From NCBI GenBank assembly GCA_902786465.1, contig CADACQ010000001.1, positions 1 through 64,000 on the forward strand: a stretch of 64,000 nucleotides of DNA, in the 5' to 3' direction. Source of the DNA: an uncultured Eubacteriales bacterium (GTDB lineage Bacteria; Bacillota; Clostridia; Christensenellales; CAG-138). Position numbers and translations under genes: made by a program. The notes under the pieces are model-generated. The model made no database searches and was not told the origin of the DNA. It saw nothing but the letters and a program-made list of their open reading frames with translations. Shown piece by piece: positions 25,583-34,676 of this stretch (its first letter is position 1; the number at the start of each line of letters is the position of its first letter).

Positions 25583-26629
25583 TCAATTATGATGGATCCC
25601 CTTCAATTCTTCTTGTACATAATCTGTAGTCAGAATTTTCTTGACGGTCCCTTCCACATCCAGTCGGTTGGTATTTTGACTCGTATAACTCTCTTCGGCC
25701 ATGGTCTGCACCTGACCTTTGACAAAGTACTTGTCATAGTTCAAGTCACGGTTGTCGGCGGCCACGCGGAAGTATTGGCCCATGTCCTCGGAGCGGAGCC
25801 GTTCCTCCCGGGTCATCAAGGTCTCATACAGCTTCTCCCCATGGCGCGTACCGATTATATTCGTGCCTGTATCGCCAAACAGCTGCTGGACAGCCCTGGC
25901 AAGATCACCGATGGTACTTGCGTCCGATTTCTGAATGAACAGATCACCGGGATTGGCGTGCTCAAAGGCGAACTTCACCAATTCCACCGCTTCGTCCAGA
26001 TTCATGAGGAAACGCGTCATATTCGGATCGGTGATCGTGATCGGATTCCCCGCATGGATCTGATCTATGAAGAGAGGGATGACGGAGCCGCGGCTGCACA
26101 TTACATTACCGTATCTCGTCACGCAAATCACCGGACCGCCCCGCTCCGCTGAAACGCGGGCGTTGGCATAGATTACGTGCTCCATCATAGCCTTTGAGAT
26201 CCCCATGGCGTTGATGGGGTATGCAGCTTTATCCGTAGAAAGGCACACGACCCGTTTTACACCGGCATCGATGGCCGCGTGAAGGACGTTGTCTGTGCCC
26301 TCCACGTTGGTCTTGACGGCCTGCATTGGAAAGAACTCACAGGAAGGCACCTGCTTCAGGGCGGCCGCATGGAAGATATAGTCTACGCCGGGCATGGCGT
26401 CGGATACAGACCGCAGATCGCGAACATCGCCCACGTAGAATTTAACTTTCTTCGCTGCGTCAGAGTATTTGGCCTGAAGGAAGTGCCGCATATCGTCCTG
26501 TTTTTTTTCGTCACGGCTGAATATGCGGATCTGGCCAATTTCGGTCTTCAAGAAATGTTTCAGAACGGTATTACCGAAGCTACCCGTTCCACCAGTTATC
26601 ATCAACGTTGCTCCGCTGAATGCGCTCAT
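25583..26629 (-). CDS. capE: UDP-GlcNAc 4,6-dehydratase/5-epimerase (CapE/FnlA type)
   Basis: 348 residues, ATG eight bases after AAGGAG. It is an extended SDR with ITGGTGSFGNTV at 11-22, FSRDEKKQ, the KTNVEGTDNV block and the diagnostic STDKAAYPINAMG-x-SK, in which Met replaces the usual catalytic Tyr; this marks the CapE/FnlA group. It starts UDP-L-FucNAc synthesis by making the 4-keto-6-deoxy intermediate. It is the first gene of the capE-GT2-capF-capG module. A TATAAT-like box (minus strand, 26667-26672) upstream could be a separate promoter but lacks a clear -35. Confidence 0.93.
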   Translation of the reverse strand: MSAFSGATLMITGGTGSFGNTVLKHFLKTEIGQIRIFSRDEKKQDDMRHFLQAKYSDAAKKVKFYVGDVRDLRSVSDAMPGVDYIFHAAALKQVPSCEFFPMQAVKTNVEGTDNVLHAAIDAGVKRVVCLSTDKAAYPINAMGISKAMMEHVIYANARVSAERGGPVICVTRYGNVMCSRGSVIPLFIDQIHAGNPITITDPNMTRFLMNLDEAVELVKFAFEHANPGDLFIQKSDASTIGDLARAVQQLFGDTGTNIIGTRHGEKLYETLMTREERLRSEDMGQYFRVAADNRDLNYDKYFVKGQVQTMAEESYTSQNTNRLDVEGTVKKILTTDYVQEELKGIHHN

Positions 26630-26754
26630 TGATTTATCTCCTTTTCCAGCTCTTCAGTGTTCAAGTATTATAGCGAAAATGCAAGTATAATACGATAATC
26701 ACATTCTAAACTTCAAATAATCCTCACCATCTATATCAAGCTAACTCATATTCC

Positions 26755-27160
26755 TCAAAAATCAAAAAAATAAAAGGTCTTCAACAGGTCTTTTCTTGAA
26801 GCATAATATAGCGTTCTTTTTACATTGTTGCCATTCGATCCAATCATCGAAATAACCTCGTGAAGCGGCTCAAAGTTATCTTCTAATGTGGGTTTTTGAG
26901 AATCGAACCCTGTGAACTCTTTGCATCTGAAAACCAAATCATCCGACACCTTATAAAAACATTAGGATTAGGACTGGGGTTGTTAAAATCGTATTCTCCG
27001 TCTAGCAGACCCTCTTCAGATTGCCAATTAAAAAATGGTTTCATACCTTCAAATCTACCCATCCCATGCGATTCTTCCTTCTTCTTATGAATAAGACTCC
27101 CCCTTGTATCAAACGCCAGACAAGAAAGTGCTATATGCAGATTAAGCGTGATAACAAAGC
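26755..27160 (-). pseudogene. Frameshifted gene remnant, family not recognised
   Basis: Two overlapping minus-strand frames join into one protein-like sequence if one base is restored near 26950: the upstream frame reads ...GMGRFEGMKPFFNWQSEEG...NPNPNVFI-type sequence (to about 26955) and the downstream frame continues KVSDDLVFRCKEFTG...NNVKRTLYYASRKDLL to a stop at 26755. There is no start codon or ribosome site; the front end is cut off by the end of the pyruvyl-transferase gene. The base composition is AT-rich like the surrounding capsule genes. It is best read as the tail of a gene lost when two gene blocks were joined. The reported frames may also be chance, but their protein-like composition argues against this. 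Confidence 0.45.
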
Positions 27161-27162
27161 CA

Positions 27163-28344
27163 TCATTTGCAGTACTGTTTAGCCATATTGATCGGGACCA
27201 TCGATGATGCAAGATACATGTTCCTGATAGTATGATCTTCATCATCAAGAGCCTTAGTTAGTATGTGTGGTACATAAAGCGGTTCTATTGAACCTGGGTA
27301 AAAGCATCTTTCCGGATGTCCGATATTGTTATAAAACGCCTCGATTTTTTCTGCCCAACATAGAGTGCCACACGGAATATCTAATGAATACGATACTATG
27401 GCTGAGTGCATCCTTGAACTGAACACCATTTTGTATCTTGAAACGATTTCTACAAGTTCTTTTGGACGAACAGGTTTTTTTATGGAATCCCTCAAGTATG
27501 TCAATTCTTGATGCCTATCAAACAATAATTCTGCAAGTGACAGATCGCCCTGGTAACCATTCGTAAATAATTCACATTGATAGCCTTTTGCAATAAACGC
27601 ATGGATAATCGAAGCGTAGATATCAGCTATCTCAATATCTGAGAAGTTTCTGCCAAAGTCACGAAAAATATTAGGTCGTATAAGACCGATTCCAATGAGA
27701 TCGGAATCCGTTTTTCTTTTCACCTCATATGTTTCAGATGCGAAGCATGCAGGATCACATACAAGCTTTACATCTTTTTCATGGCATACCCACTCTTCCA
27801 TCCAGGAAACATTCTCTCTAACACCAATAAACTTTACATTTTCACTTTGAAGAATATTCCTTAAATCTTTCGCACGATCACTATGTGAATCATAGCGATC
27901 AAGCATTCCAACAGCATTGAACAGTACAGGAATGTTAAGATCATCAGCAATAGTAGCTATTAGCTTGATATATAAGTCAGATTTATAGTGTTTGTATTCT
28001 ATCACTCCCCCCCCCGCAAAAACCAAAACACTTGCATCCGAGATCCGCTGTCTGAAGAAGGAATTTAAGGATACTTCATCCTGAAGCTTGTTTTGTGGCA
28101 AACAGGATCTGACTATCTTTCCCCCCAGATGCCTGAGCTTTCTGTACAAGCTATTGGACGATGAATAAAAGCTTTCATTTCTATCCACATGTGTTCTTCC
28201 CCGCAGATCGATGTACTCGATATTTGCATGCGGAATCTCCTTTGAAAGCAGATGACATAAGCAATCGCCCAGAAGCATATCGCCCAGATTAGAATCATAT
28301 TTTACACCTATGACCACTATTTTAGTTGCGTTTTTCATTGGCAT
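27163..28344 (-). CDS. Polysaccharide pyruvyl transferase family (CsaB-like)
   Basis: 393 residues from the ATG at 28344, seven bases after GGAGAG; upstream in-frame ATG at 28359 is less likely. Family features are the N-terminal VVIGVKYDSNLGDMLLGDCL, a GGGVIEYKH-type loop in the middle and the C-terminal SRMHSAIVSYSLDIPCG. Members move a pyruvyl ketal from phosphoenolpyruvate onto a sugar, or act as related GT-B transferases. Here it would decorate the repeat unit. The gene is in one operon with the ThDP enzyme, which also probably uses a keto-acid. Its 3' end abuts the gene remnant. Confidence 0.88.
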   Translation of the reverse strand: MPMKNATKIVVIGVKYDSNLGDMLLGDCLCHLLSKEIPHANIEYIDLRGRTHVDRNESFYSSSNSLYRKLRHLGGKIVRSCLPQNKLQDEVSLNSFFRQRISDASVLVFAGGGVIEYKHYKSDLYIKLIATIADDLNIPVLFNAVGMLDRYDSHSDRAKDLRNILQSENVKFIGVRENVSWMEEWVCHEKDVKLVCDPACFASETYEVKRKTDSDLIGIGLIRPNIFRDFGRNFSDIEIADIYASIIHAFIAKGYQCELFTNGYQGDLSLAELLFDRHQELTYLRDSIKKPVRPKELVEIVSRYKMVFSSRMHSAIVSYSLDIPCGTLCWAEKIEAFYNNIGHPERCFYPGSIEPLYVPHILTKALDDEDHTIRNMYLASSMVPINMAKQYCK

Positions 28345-28404
28345 AGTCCCACTCTCCATTGTTATTCATGCTGTCCATGTAAAGTAAAGCATGCGATGAA
28401 GAAA

Positions 28405-30135
28405 TCAATCCAAAATACTCTTGATCGCCTCTGCATCCTCCTGCGAAATCGGCGTAGCGGAAGTCAGCAAATTGCTTCCGCAAACGATATTCGGACCGGC
28501 AGGTTCGTTGTCATCCAACTCTATTTCAAATAAGATAGGCATATCATCAACGAGTTCCTTCGAATAATCCGAAATATCCTCCGGTTTGCTGAGTTTTACA
28601 GCGCGGATGCCATACGCTCGTGCAACTTCTATGAATGGCGCAGCAAAATATTCTCCGCCGGATTCTTTCGTTGCCTTATATCGTCCTCCGCATATTTGAT
28701 CCTGGAAAGAAGTAATGTTCCCCAGTGCATGATTGTTTAGAACAAAAATCTTTATCGGATAATTGTTCTTAGCGACTGCATTGAGCTCCTGAATGTTCAT
28801 CTGGAGGCCTCCATCACCATTGAATGAATATGTTGGTTTCTTGTTTGCAACATATGCACCGATTGCAGCCGGCAAAGAATAACCCATTGATGCATAGCTG
28901 GTAGAAGCAAGCAACCTTGTCTCAGACTTAATAATGGAAGATTGTGCACCCCAAAGCAAGTTTTTGCCCACATCAAGCACGATATTAGCATCTTCAGGAA
29001 GGGTCTGTGTGATCACCTCAAATATGTGGTTTCCATAACTCTTATCATATTTTCCAAAGTACGAACGCAAATCGTTACAGGTCTTGATCCATGCATCCCT
29101 ATTCACTGCAAATTCTTTTGCATGTTTTACGGCGAATTCCAGAAAATCGACGATGCTGACGACATAATCGATCTCTTCATCTTTTATCTGACGCGAAAAC
29201 TCATTAGGGTCCAAATCAAATCGAATCAGTTTTGCCTTAGGTGCAAAAGAACTAAGATTATGACCAACTTGTCTTTGAGCAAGGCGAGAACCCACGGCAA
29301 TGACATAATCCGATTTTGAAAGGATATAATTCGGCAAACGGGTACCTGAAGCCCCAATAAAGCTGAACTTTGATGGCCATGTGTCCGGAAGAGCATCTAC
29401 GCCCGGCATGGAAGTAACCGTAGGGATACGATACAACTCTATGAACTTGCGGAAAAGGGGTCTGCATTGACTTTGATTGATTCCAGCACCGGCAACGATC
29501 ACGGGGCGCTTTGCATCTTTTAATTCTTCCAGTATATGGGAGAACTCGGTTCTGAAGTCGGGTCTCTCCTCTGTTTCATCCTCAAATTCTTTTTCATCAA
29601 CGTCTACCATGCCGCGAAAAACATTGATCGGTATCTCCAGGAAAACGGGGCCCTTGCGACCAGTTGTTGCGATCTTATACCCCTCTTTCAGAGCGTCTTT
29701 GATTTGATACGCATAATCGATATCATAGGACTTTTTGCAAATAGGCGCTGCCACTTCGTGCTCCTTCATCTGCTGGAAACCCCGCTGGCGAAGAGGCATA
29801 TCGTGCTGTTTGTCTTTCCAATTCACTTCTGCTGCCACAAAAATGCAAGGGATGTTCTCAAAATACGCATTTGCCATGCCCCCAAGCATGTTCATGAAGC
29901 CTGGGCTGCATGTAGAACATGCAAACCCTATCTTTCCAGAAATCTGAGCATAACCATTGGCCCCAAATGCGGCCCCCTGCTCATTATATGGGACATGAAG
30001 CGTGATCTCGTCCTTATATTTCTCAAAAGCATCAAACAAATACGCTATCATGCCGCCCTGATAGCCAAACACATCATGAACTCCTTTATGGATCAAAAAC
30101 TCGCAAATATAATCAGGAACACTGATCTGTCTCAT
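28405..30135 (-). CDS. ThDP-dependent enzyme, acetolactate-synthase-like, in capsule locus
   Basis: 576 residues, the full three-domain form. The catalytic Glu is E52 (PYNEQGAAFGANG) and the ThDP/Mg motif is GDGGLQMN (440-447) with Asn468. The middle domain (about 195-350) is conserved but the FAD-contact pattern of true acetolactate synthases cannot be judged. Its location argues for making a polysaccharide building block: ThDP enzymes of this type, such as YerE of Yersinia, add a two-carbon unit from pyruvate to a CDP-keto-sugar. It overlaps the upstream SDR gene by 23 bp and is followed by a pyruvyl transferase. True substrates are unknown. Confidence 0.88.
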   Translation of the reverse strand: MRQISVPDYICEFLIHKGVHDVFGYQGGMIAYLFDAFEKYKDEITLHVPYNEQGAAFGANGYAQISGKIGFACSTCSPGFMNMLGGMANAYFENIPCIFVAAEVNWKDKQHDMPLRQRGFQQMKEHEVAAPICKKSYDIDYAYQIKDALKEGYKIATTGRKGPVFLEIPINVFRGMVDVDEKEFEDETEERPDFRTEFSHILEELKDAKRPVIVAGAGINQSQCRPLFRKFIELYRIPTVTSMPGVDALPDTWPSKFSFIGASGTRLPNYILSKSDYVIAVGSRLAQRQVGHNLSSFAPKAKLIRFDLDPNEFSRQIKDEEIDYVVSIVDFLEFAVKHAKEFAVNRDAWIKTCNDLRSYFGKYDKSYGNHIFEVITQTLPEDANIVLDVGKNLLWGAQSSIIKSETRLLASTSYASMGYSLPAAIGAYVANKKPTYSFNGDGGLQMNIQELNAVAKNNYPIKIFVLNNHALGNITSFQDQICGGRYKATKESGGEYFAAPFIEVARAYGIRAVKLSKPEDISDYSKELVDDMPILFEIELDDNEPAGPNIVCGSNLLTSATPISQEDAEAIKSILD

Positions 30136-31165
30136 AGCTGAACCTCCTCAAATCAATTTGAAATATCTCATCAAGCCCAACAAGTGGTCTCCATCCCAAA
30201 TCCGTCAACCCGTCAATTCTCATCTCTAATTGTGAAGGTGCCGCAAACCCGGTCGTTTTTTCATCAAGAAACTCATAAACGACTTTGGTTTTATCATTTC
30301 CGTATTCTTTCGAGAGATACTCAGCATACTCTCTAATCGTCATACATATCTCAGGATTCGTGGCATTATATACTTTTCCTTTTAAGCCAAAAAGCAGCAC
30401 ATATACACACGCCGCAGCGGCATCCATAGAGAAGATCAACTGCTTTTTTGTTTCACCCGCGGTATGTAACACAATATCCTTGCCTTCATGCAAACAGCGC
30501 AAGAAATATGACATGACCTTGGGATCATCATACCGTTGAAACAGCCCGGTCACAATTGAAAGACGAATGGTTTTGACATCAATTCCAAGCTCCTGAGCAG
30601 AAGAGCAGCAAAGATAAACCGAAGATTTCTTACCAAGCGGATAGCAGCTTCTTGGATTTAACGGATCAAGCGGTCCGTAAAAGATATCCCCTACAGGTTC
30701 AGATGAACCGATGGAGCCAAACTCCGCATCACTTGAAAAATAGAGCATGGTCGCTTTTTTTTGATTTGCCATGGAGAGCATCCGTTCTGTATCATGAATA
30801 ATGGTCAGATATGTCGTTGCCGGATGCTCCTTAAAGTAATTGCGATCCGTGGGACAGGCTGCATGAATGATGTAGTCGATATTCCGGGAAGCAAGAGCCA
30901 TTTCTTCGTTGCCATTTTGGATCCAGACCACAGGATCGCTTTTTTCAATGTAATCCGGATGTGAATCCGGATTGCGAGTTGATACATAAAGGCGGAGATC
31001 CAATTTGAACTCTTTGTTCGCTTCCAAAAGCAGATGTATCAACGCTGTCCCTATTGTTCCTTTACCGCCTGTTATCAGAATGTTTTTCTCTCTGAAATCG
31101 TTCCAAACAGGAAAGGAAGTCAAATACCGCTTTATAAGTGATCGAATTTGCTTAGATGGTTTCAT
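30113..31165 (-). CDS. Extended SDR, NAD-dependent epimerase/dehydratase family
   Basis: 350 residues. Residues 1-25 are an extra basic N-terminus; the nucleotide-binding motif ITGGKGTIG is at 31-39, HAACPTD in the middle and the catalytic pair in CYPLGKK. The C-terminal half carries the substrate-binding MDAAAACVY and a short conserved GWRPLVGL end. It would act on a nucleotide-activated or phosphorylated sugar. Overlap by 14 bp with the cytidylyltransferase gene upstream and by 23 bp with the ThDP gene downstream ties the three into one translationally coupled unit. The reaction is not known. Confidence 0.9.
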   Translation of the reverse strand: MKPSKQIRSLIKRYLTSFPVWNDFREKNILITGGKGTIGTALIHLLLEANKEFKLDLRLYVSTRNPDSHPDYIEKSDPVVWIQNGNEEMALASRNIDYIIHAACPTDRNYFKEHPATTYLTIIHDTERMLSMANQKKATMLYFSSDAEFGSIGSSEPVGDIFYGPLDPLNPRSCYPLGKKSSVYLCCSSAQELGIDVKTIRLSIVTGLFQRYDDPKVMSYFLRCLHEGKDIVLHTAGETKKQLIFSMDAAAACVYVLLFGLKGKVYNATNPEICMTIREYAEYLSKEYGNDKTKVVYEFLDEKTTGFAAPSQLEMRIDGLTDLGWRPLVGLDEIFQIDLRRFSYETDQCS

Positions 31166-31883
31166 CTTCGAACTGCGAATCCTCCAAGGCCCAGATAAAC
31201 GAACGAAATACGATATAATCCATTCGGTTCGTGATCTTTATATTTGCATCACTACACTCTACTGTAAATAGAGGAATATCATAATCATACATCATGGATT
31301 CATCATCAATGTAATCCGATCTACCATCGGCCCGTGACTTTTCAAACACCGAGGAGAGCAGCTTTAAGTTGTATGCGTGAGGAGCTTTACCCGTTCGGCA
31401 GACATTCCTGTTCTTCACCTCTTTCACAAAACCGTCGTCTCCAATGATCATGATCGTTTCAATTGGCCGTCCGACAGAAATAACCGCATTATGCTGTTTC
31501 GCCATCTCAATCGTTTTTGATATCAATTCCATTGAGACTGCCGGCCTGACGGCATCATGGATCAGAACAATATCTTTTTCCGGATCAACAGATAGTCCCC
31601 TGGCGGCTACGACTCCCTGGTATAGAGAATCCTGTCGCGTCTCGCCGCCAATCACTATGGCCGCGACCTTCTTCACCTGATATTGTTCCACATAACTGCT
31701 AAGCTGTTCTTCGTACCCCTCTTTACAAACGAGTACTATCTTATCGATATCATTTGAAGCTTCAAATTTCTCCAATGTATAGATGATTATGGGCTTCCCC
31801 GCAACCAGAAGGAACTGTTTGGGAATGTCCTTCGCATGCATCCTGTTCCCGACTCCCCCAGCAAGTATTATCGCAATATTCAT
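31152..31883 (-). CDS. IspD/TarI-like cytidylyltransferase
   Basis: 243 residues, ATG after AAGGGGG. CTP-binding loop LAGGVGNRMHAKDIPKQF (7-24), LIHDAVRP (107-114) and the IspD-type R-x-x-Q-D-S-L (83-87 region). The family makes CDP-methylerythritol (IspD) or CDP-ribitol (TarI). Capsule context and a CDP-glycerol-type transferase next door favour a CDP-activated alditol or sugar phosphate for the polymer, not isoprenoid synthesis. It starts the coupled IspD-like/SDR/ThDP unit. Confidence 0.9.
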   Translation of the reverse strand: MNIAIILAGGVGNRMHAKDIPKQFLLVAGKPIIIYTLEKFEASNDIDKIVLVCKEGYEEQLSSYVEQYQVKKVAAIVIGGETRQDSLYQGVVAARGLSVDPEKDIVLIHDAVRPAVSMELISKTIEMAKQHNAVISVGRPIETIMIIGDDGFVKEVKNRNVCRTGKAPHAYNLKLLSSVFEKSRADGRSDYIDDESMMYDYDIPLFTVECSDANIKITNRMDYIVFRSFIWALEDSQFEDETI

Positions 31884-31925
31884 GTAATACCCCCTTAAAT
31901 TCTGATCTAAATAGAGTGGAAGCGT

Positions 31926-33098
31926 TTATTCATTACATTCTCCCCATATGGCATCACACACTCTTTTGCAGCTATTGCCATCATGGTATCTATGCAGCAT
32001 ACCCGATATTCTACGACGCTTTTCTTCATACCGCTTATTGATCTCATCCAGATGATCGAAATATGTATATAGCCCATTAAAATCAGAAATCACTGGGCCG
32101 GGATTATAATCATCTATGTTTTCAAATGTGAATCCTCTGGAATTTTTATATGCGTCAGTGTCCGACATCACTAATACTATCGGCCTGTCCAGCAACAAGT
32201 AATCAACGATAATAGAGGAATAATCCGATAAAAGCACATCTGTTTCGGTAAGGAGCGAATACAGCGCAACGTGTGCCTTATCAAGATCTTCATTTGTAAT
32301 GCACTTAATGTTTGTCAAATTATTCGCTTTATCCGTTGTTGCTGAGTCCATTGGATGCGGTTTAATAATCAAATAATAACCGTTAGATTGGAAAAGATCG
32401 TTGATTTTTTCAAATTGACTTCTGCTCATGGAATATGCGCCAAAACCGGACGCGTCTCCATCCAGTGAAACATGACCCGTTTTCGCTTTTCTATACGTTG
32501 GCATCCAAATAAGAATCTTATGATACTTGTCTCTATCAATATCCAGCTTTTTTAGCAGCTGTTTGCCGCTCTCAAATAAGGCGTCATTCCGGGGCAATCC
32601 AGTTACAAGGATGTTTTCCGCAGGGATCTGAAAAGCTCTTGAATGACTTCTTATAAAGACATCACTGGTCACAATGTTATAATCTCCGTTACGGTACTTT
32701 ATATCATCATCGGTCATGCCTTTGTAGCCACACCCATGCCATAAATTCAGGATGCATTGCCCGTTTGCAGAAATATACCCATAATAATACTGATGCGTGA
32801 TAACAATATATCTTGCATGAAGCATCAACCAATATCCTTTAATGCTTTTTTTCCGAACGATGTTCATCCCTAGATGACCATCTATATCACTCGGCAATTG
32901 TTTCCCTGTCCATATCAGCTTATACCGGCCTGAAATATCCGGCCTATTTTTTTGTATGTAGCGATATAGATAAGCAGCATTATCAGAATAATCCGGGAAA
33001 CTGTTGAACAGGATAATGTCATGCTTATTCGTATGTCGAACAAGAGCATTACTCAAACCGATTATGGTATTATATAATAGTTTTTTAATAGATTCCAT
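31926..33098 (-). CDS. CDP-glycerol glycerophosphotransferase family (TagB/TagF-like)
   Basis: 390 residues, the single-domain TagB-like size. Motifs are WHGCGYKG near 135 (His base), a central ILVTGLPRND, YKAK/PTYR stretch, and the C-terminal TDVLLSDYSSIIVDYLLLDRPI that binds the CDP-alditol. It transfers an alditol-phosphate from its CDP carrier to a lipid-linked glycan on the inner membrane face, giving a phosphodiester in the repeat. The likely donor is the product of the neighbouring IspD-like unit. It is a peripheral membrane enzyme with no membrane helix. Confidence 0.93.
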   Translation of the reverse strand: MESIKKLLYNTIIGLSNALVRHTNKHDIILFNSFPDYSDNAAYLYRYIQKNRPDISGRYKLIWTGKQLPSDIDGHLGMNIVRKKSIKGYWLMLHARYIVITHQYYYGYISANGQCILNLWHGCGYKGMTDDDIKYRNGDYNIVTSDVFIRSHSRAFQIPAENILVTGLPRNDALFESGKQLLKKLDIDRDKYHKILIWMPTYRKAKTGHVSLDGDASGFGAYSMSRSQFEKINDLFQSNGYYLIIKPHPMDSATTDKANNLTNIKCITNEDLDKAHVALYSLLTETDVLLSDYSSIIVDYLLLDRPIVLVMSDTDAYKNSRGFTFENIDDYNPGPVISDFNGLYTYFDHLDEINKRYEEKRRRISGMLHRYHDGNSCKRVCDAIWGECNE

Positions 33099-33336
33099 TT
33101 CGATCTGCCTTCATTTGACCAGCGATGTTCCACTTACAAGAAGCATAATAACGATCCCGATTCGTCAGGAATGATAACTTGAAGAAACGTATATCTTCTT
33201 TTTGATCATGCCAACGAATTGCTTCCTCACACAGAAAACACACTGTGTTTATAAGCAATAGATTAAGCACGTGTCAAGATGCGCAAAACGACCAACCATA
33301 CATGCTTTCTGTGCGAAACCAGCATTCGCGATAATT

Positions 33337-34587
33337 TCATCCATTCTCATTAACATGCAAAAAACAATCAATGTTTTTTCGATATGTTAGATACCTTAGC
33401 AAAAACAAAAGTGCCTCAGTGACGCCGCGAGCAATAGCGATTGAAACAAGGTTAACGCGGTTCAATACGATAAGAAGCACTAACAGCAGAACCTGAAAAC
33501 TAGCTGCAACTACTGTAGTTATCGTTGTCTCCCGTTGTTTTCCTATGGCACCAAGGGTTGGCCATCCAAACAGCATTGATGGAAAGCTAAACAACAATAC
33601 TGGTACGAGCAAACGAAGAAGATATGCAGCGGCCCCATATTCTTTTCCGCTTATTATAATCAGCACTTGCTTTGCCACGAGCAGAGTAAAAACACACCCG
33701 AGTACAATGACCGGGAAAAATACCAACATCGTTTTCCGTATCAGCTTTCTATCCTTGGTGCGAACCATTTGAGGATAAATGCCACTAGTCACAGGAGTAT
33801 AGAACGATTGCGCAGCGCCAACCAGTTGTGTGCATAAGCCCCAATATGCTACGTCAACTTCGTTGATAAATATCCCTATTAACAATGTGTTCAGCGCAGT
33901 GAAAGCAGTGGTCGCCATGTTTGAAAAAAAATAAATTGCAGACTCCTTTAGCTTTTTAAATGCTTCGCCAAATCCATCGAACTTCATACTTACATCAAAT
34001 CGTTTCAGTTGTGCCCATACAAGCCCAACTGCAACCATTGAACCGATGATATCCAGTACCGGAATCCACATGATATCTCCATCATGATGGACGAACACAA
34101 AGGTCAACGCGGCAGCAATCCCTTTCATCACGACAAAGCGAATCGTGATGATTTCCATTCTCTCTATCCCGCGAAAATAAAAATCCATCAAAAATGCGGT
34201 TAATGCCACAACAACAAACGAAAGCAGAGTGAAAAGAACATTTTCACGCAAGATCCGAATTAGCGGAATAATAACGCAAAGACTGAGAAAAGCAACTCCA
34301 ACAAGTAATAGCTTTGCGAGAAAAATATTGCCGACTTCATGATTAATCTTGTTCTGATCCTCTCCTGCTAAAACAATATCCTTTGTTCCGGAAAGAAGAA
34401 AGCCGAAATCGATTATCAACTGCATATACTGCATAACGGCCTTAACATAGGTAACCACTCCATAGCAGGGAACACTGAGCACTCGGGTCAAATAGGGCAG
34501 CGTAATCAGCGGAAATACCATTTTGGCGATGTTCATGATGTAGAGCATCGACGTGTTATGAAGAATTTTATTGCCACGATTTATCAT
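33337..34587 (-). CDS. wzx: Wzx-type flippase, capsule locus
   Basis: 416 residues from the ATG at 34587 (GGAG nine bases before); an upstream ATG at 34602 lacks a site. About 12-14 membrane helices, opening with the MATE/PST signature NTSMLYIMNIAKMVFPLITLPYLTRVL and DFGFLLSGTKDI. It moves the undecaprenyl-linked repeat unit across the membrane for Wzy. The 238-bp gap after it (33099-33336) holds no gene; only a near-palindrome AAACACACTGTGTTT (33236-33250) is seen there. Confidence 0.92.
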   Translation of the reverse strand: MINRGNKILHNTSMLYIMNIAKMVFPLITLPYLTRVLSVPCYGVVTYVKAVMQYMQLIIDFGFLLSGTKDIVLAGEDQNKINHEVGNIFLAKLLLVGVAFLSLCVIIPLIRILRENVLFTLLSFVVVALTAFLMDFYFRGIERMEIITIRFVVMKGIAAALTFVFVHHDGDIMWIPVLDIIGSMVAVGLVWAQLKRFDVSMKFDGFGEAFKKLKESAIYFFSNMATTAFTALNTLLIGIFINEVDVAYWGLCTQLVGAAQSFYTPVTSGIYPQMVRTKDRKLIRKTMLVFFPVIVLGCVFTLLVAKQVLIIISGKEYGAAAYLLRLLVPVLLFSFPSMLFGWPTLGAIGKQRETTITTVVAASFQVLLLVLLIVLNRVNLVSIAIARGVTEALLFLLRYLTYRKNIDCFLHVNENG

Positions 34588-34676
34588 CTTATACAACTCC
34601 ATGAAAGGAATAAGAAGGATTCATTACGGAGAAGGCCAATTGGAGAAAGCACAATACTATTGTTAAATATCCACTC

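Noticed and set aside
31152..31883. IspD of the isoprenoid pathway
   Set aside because: Location in a capsule operon with a CDP-alditol transferase and overlap with the SDR gene favours a polymer role, though a double role cannot be excluded.
27163..33098. Phosphonate biosynthesis (ThDP decarboxylase plus cytidylyltransferase)
   Set aside because: No phosphoenolpyruvate mutase is present and the ThDP enzyme has the long acetolactate-synthase form rather than the shorter phosphonopyruvate decarboxylase form.
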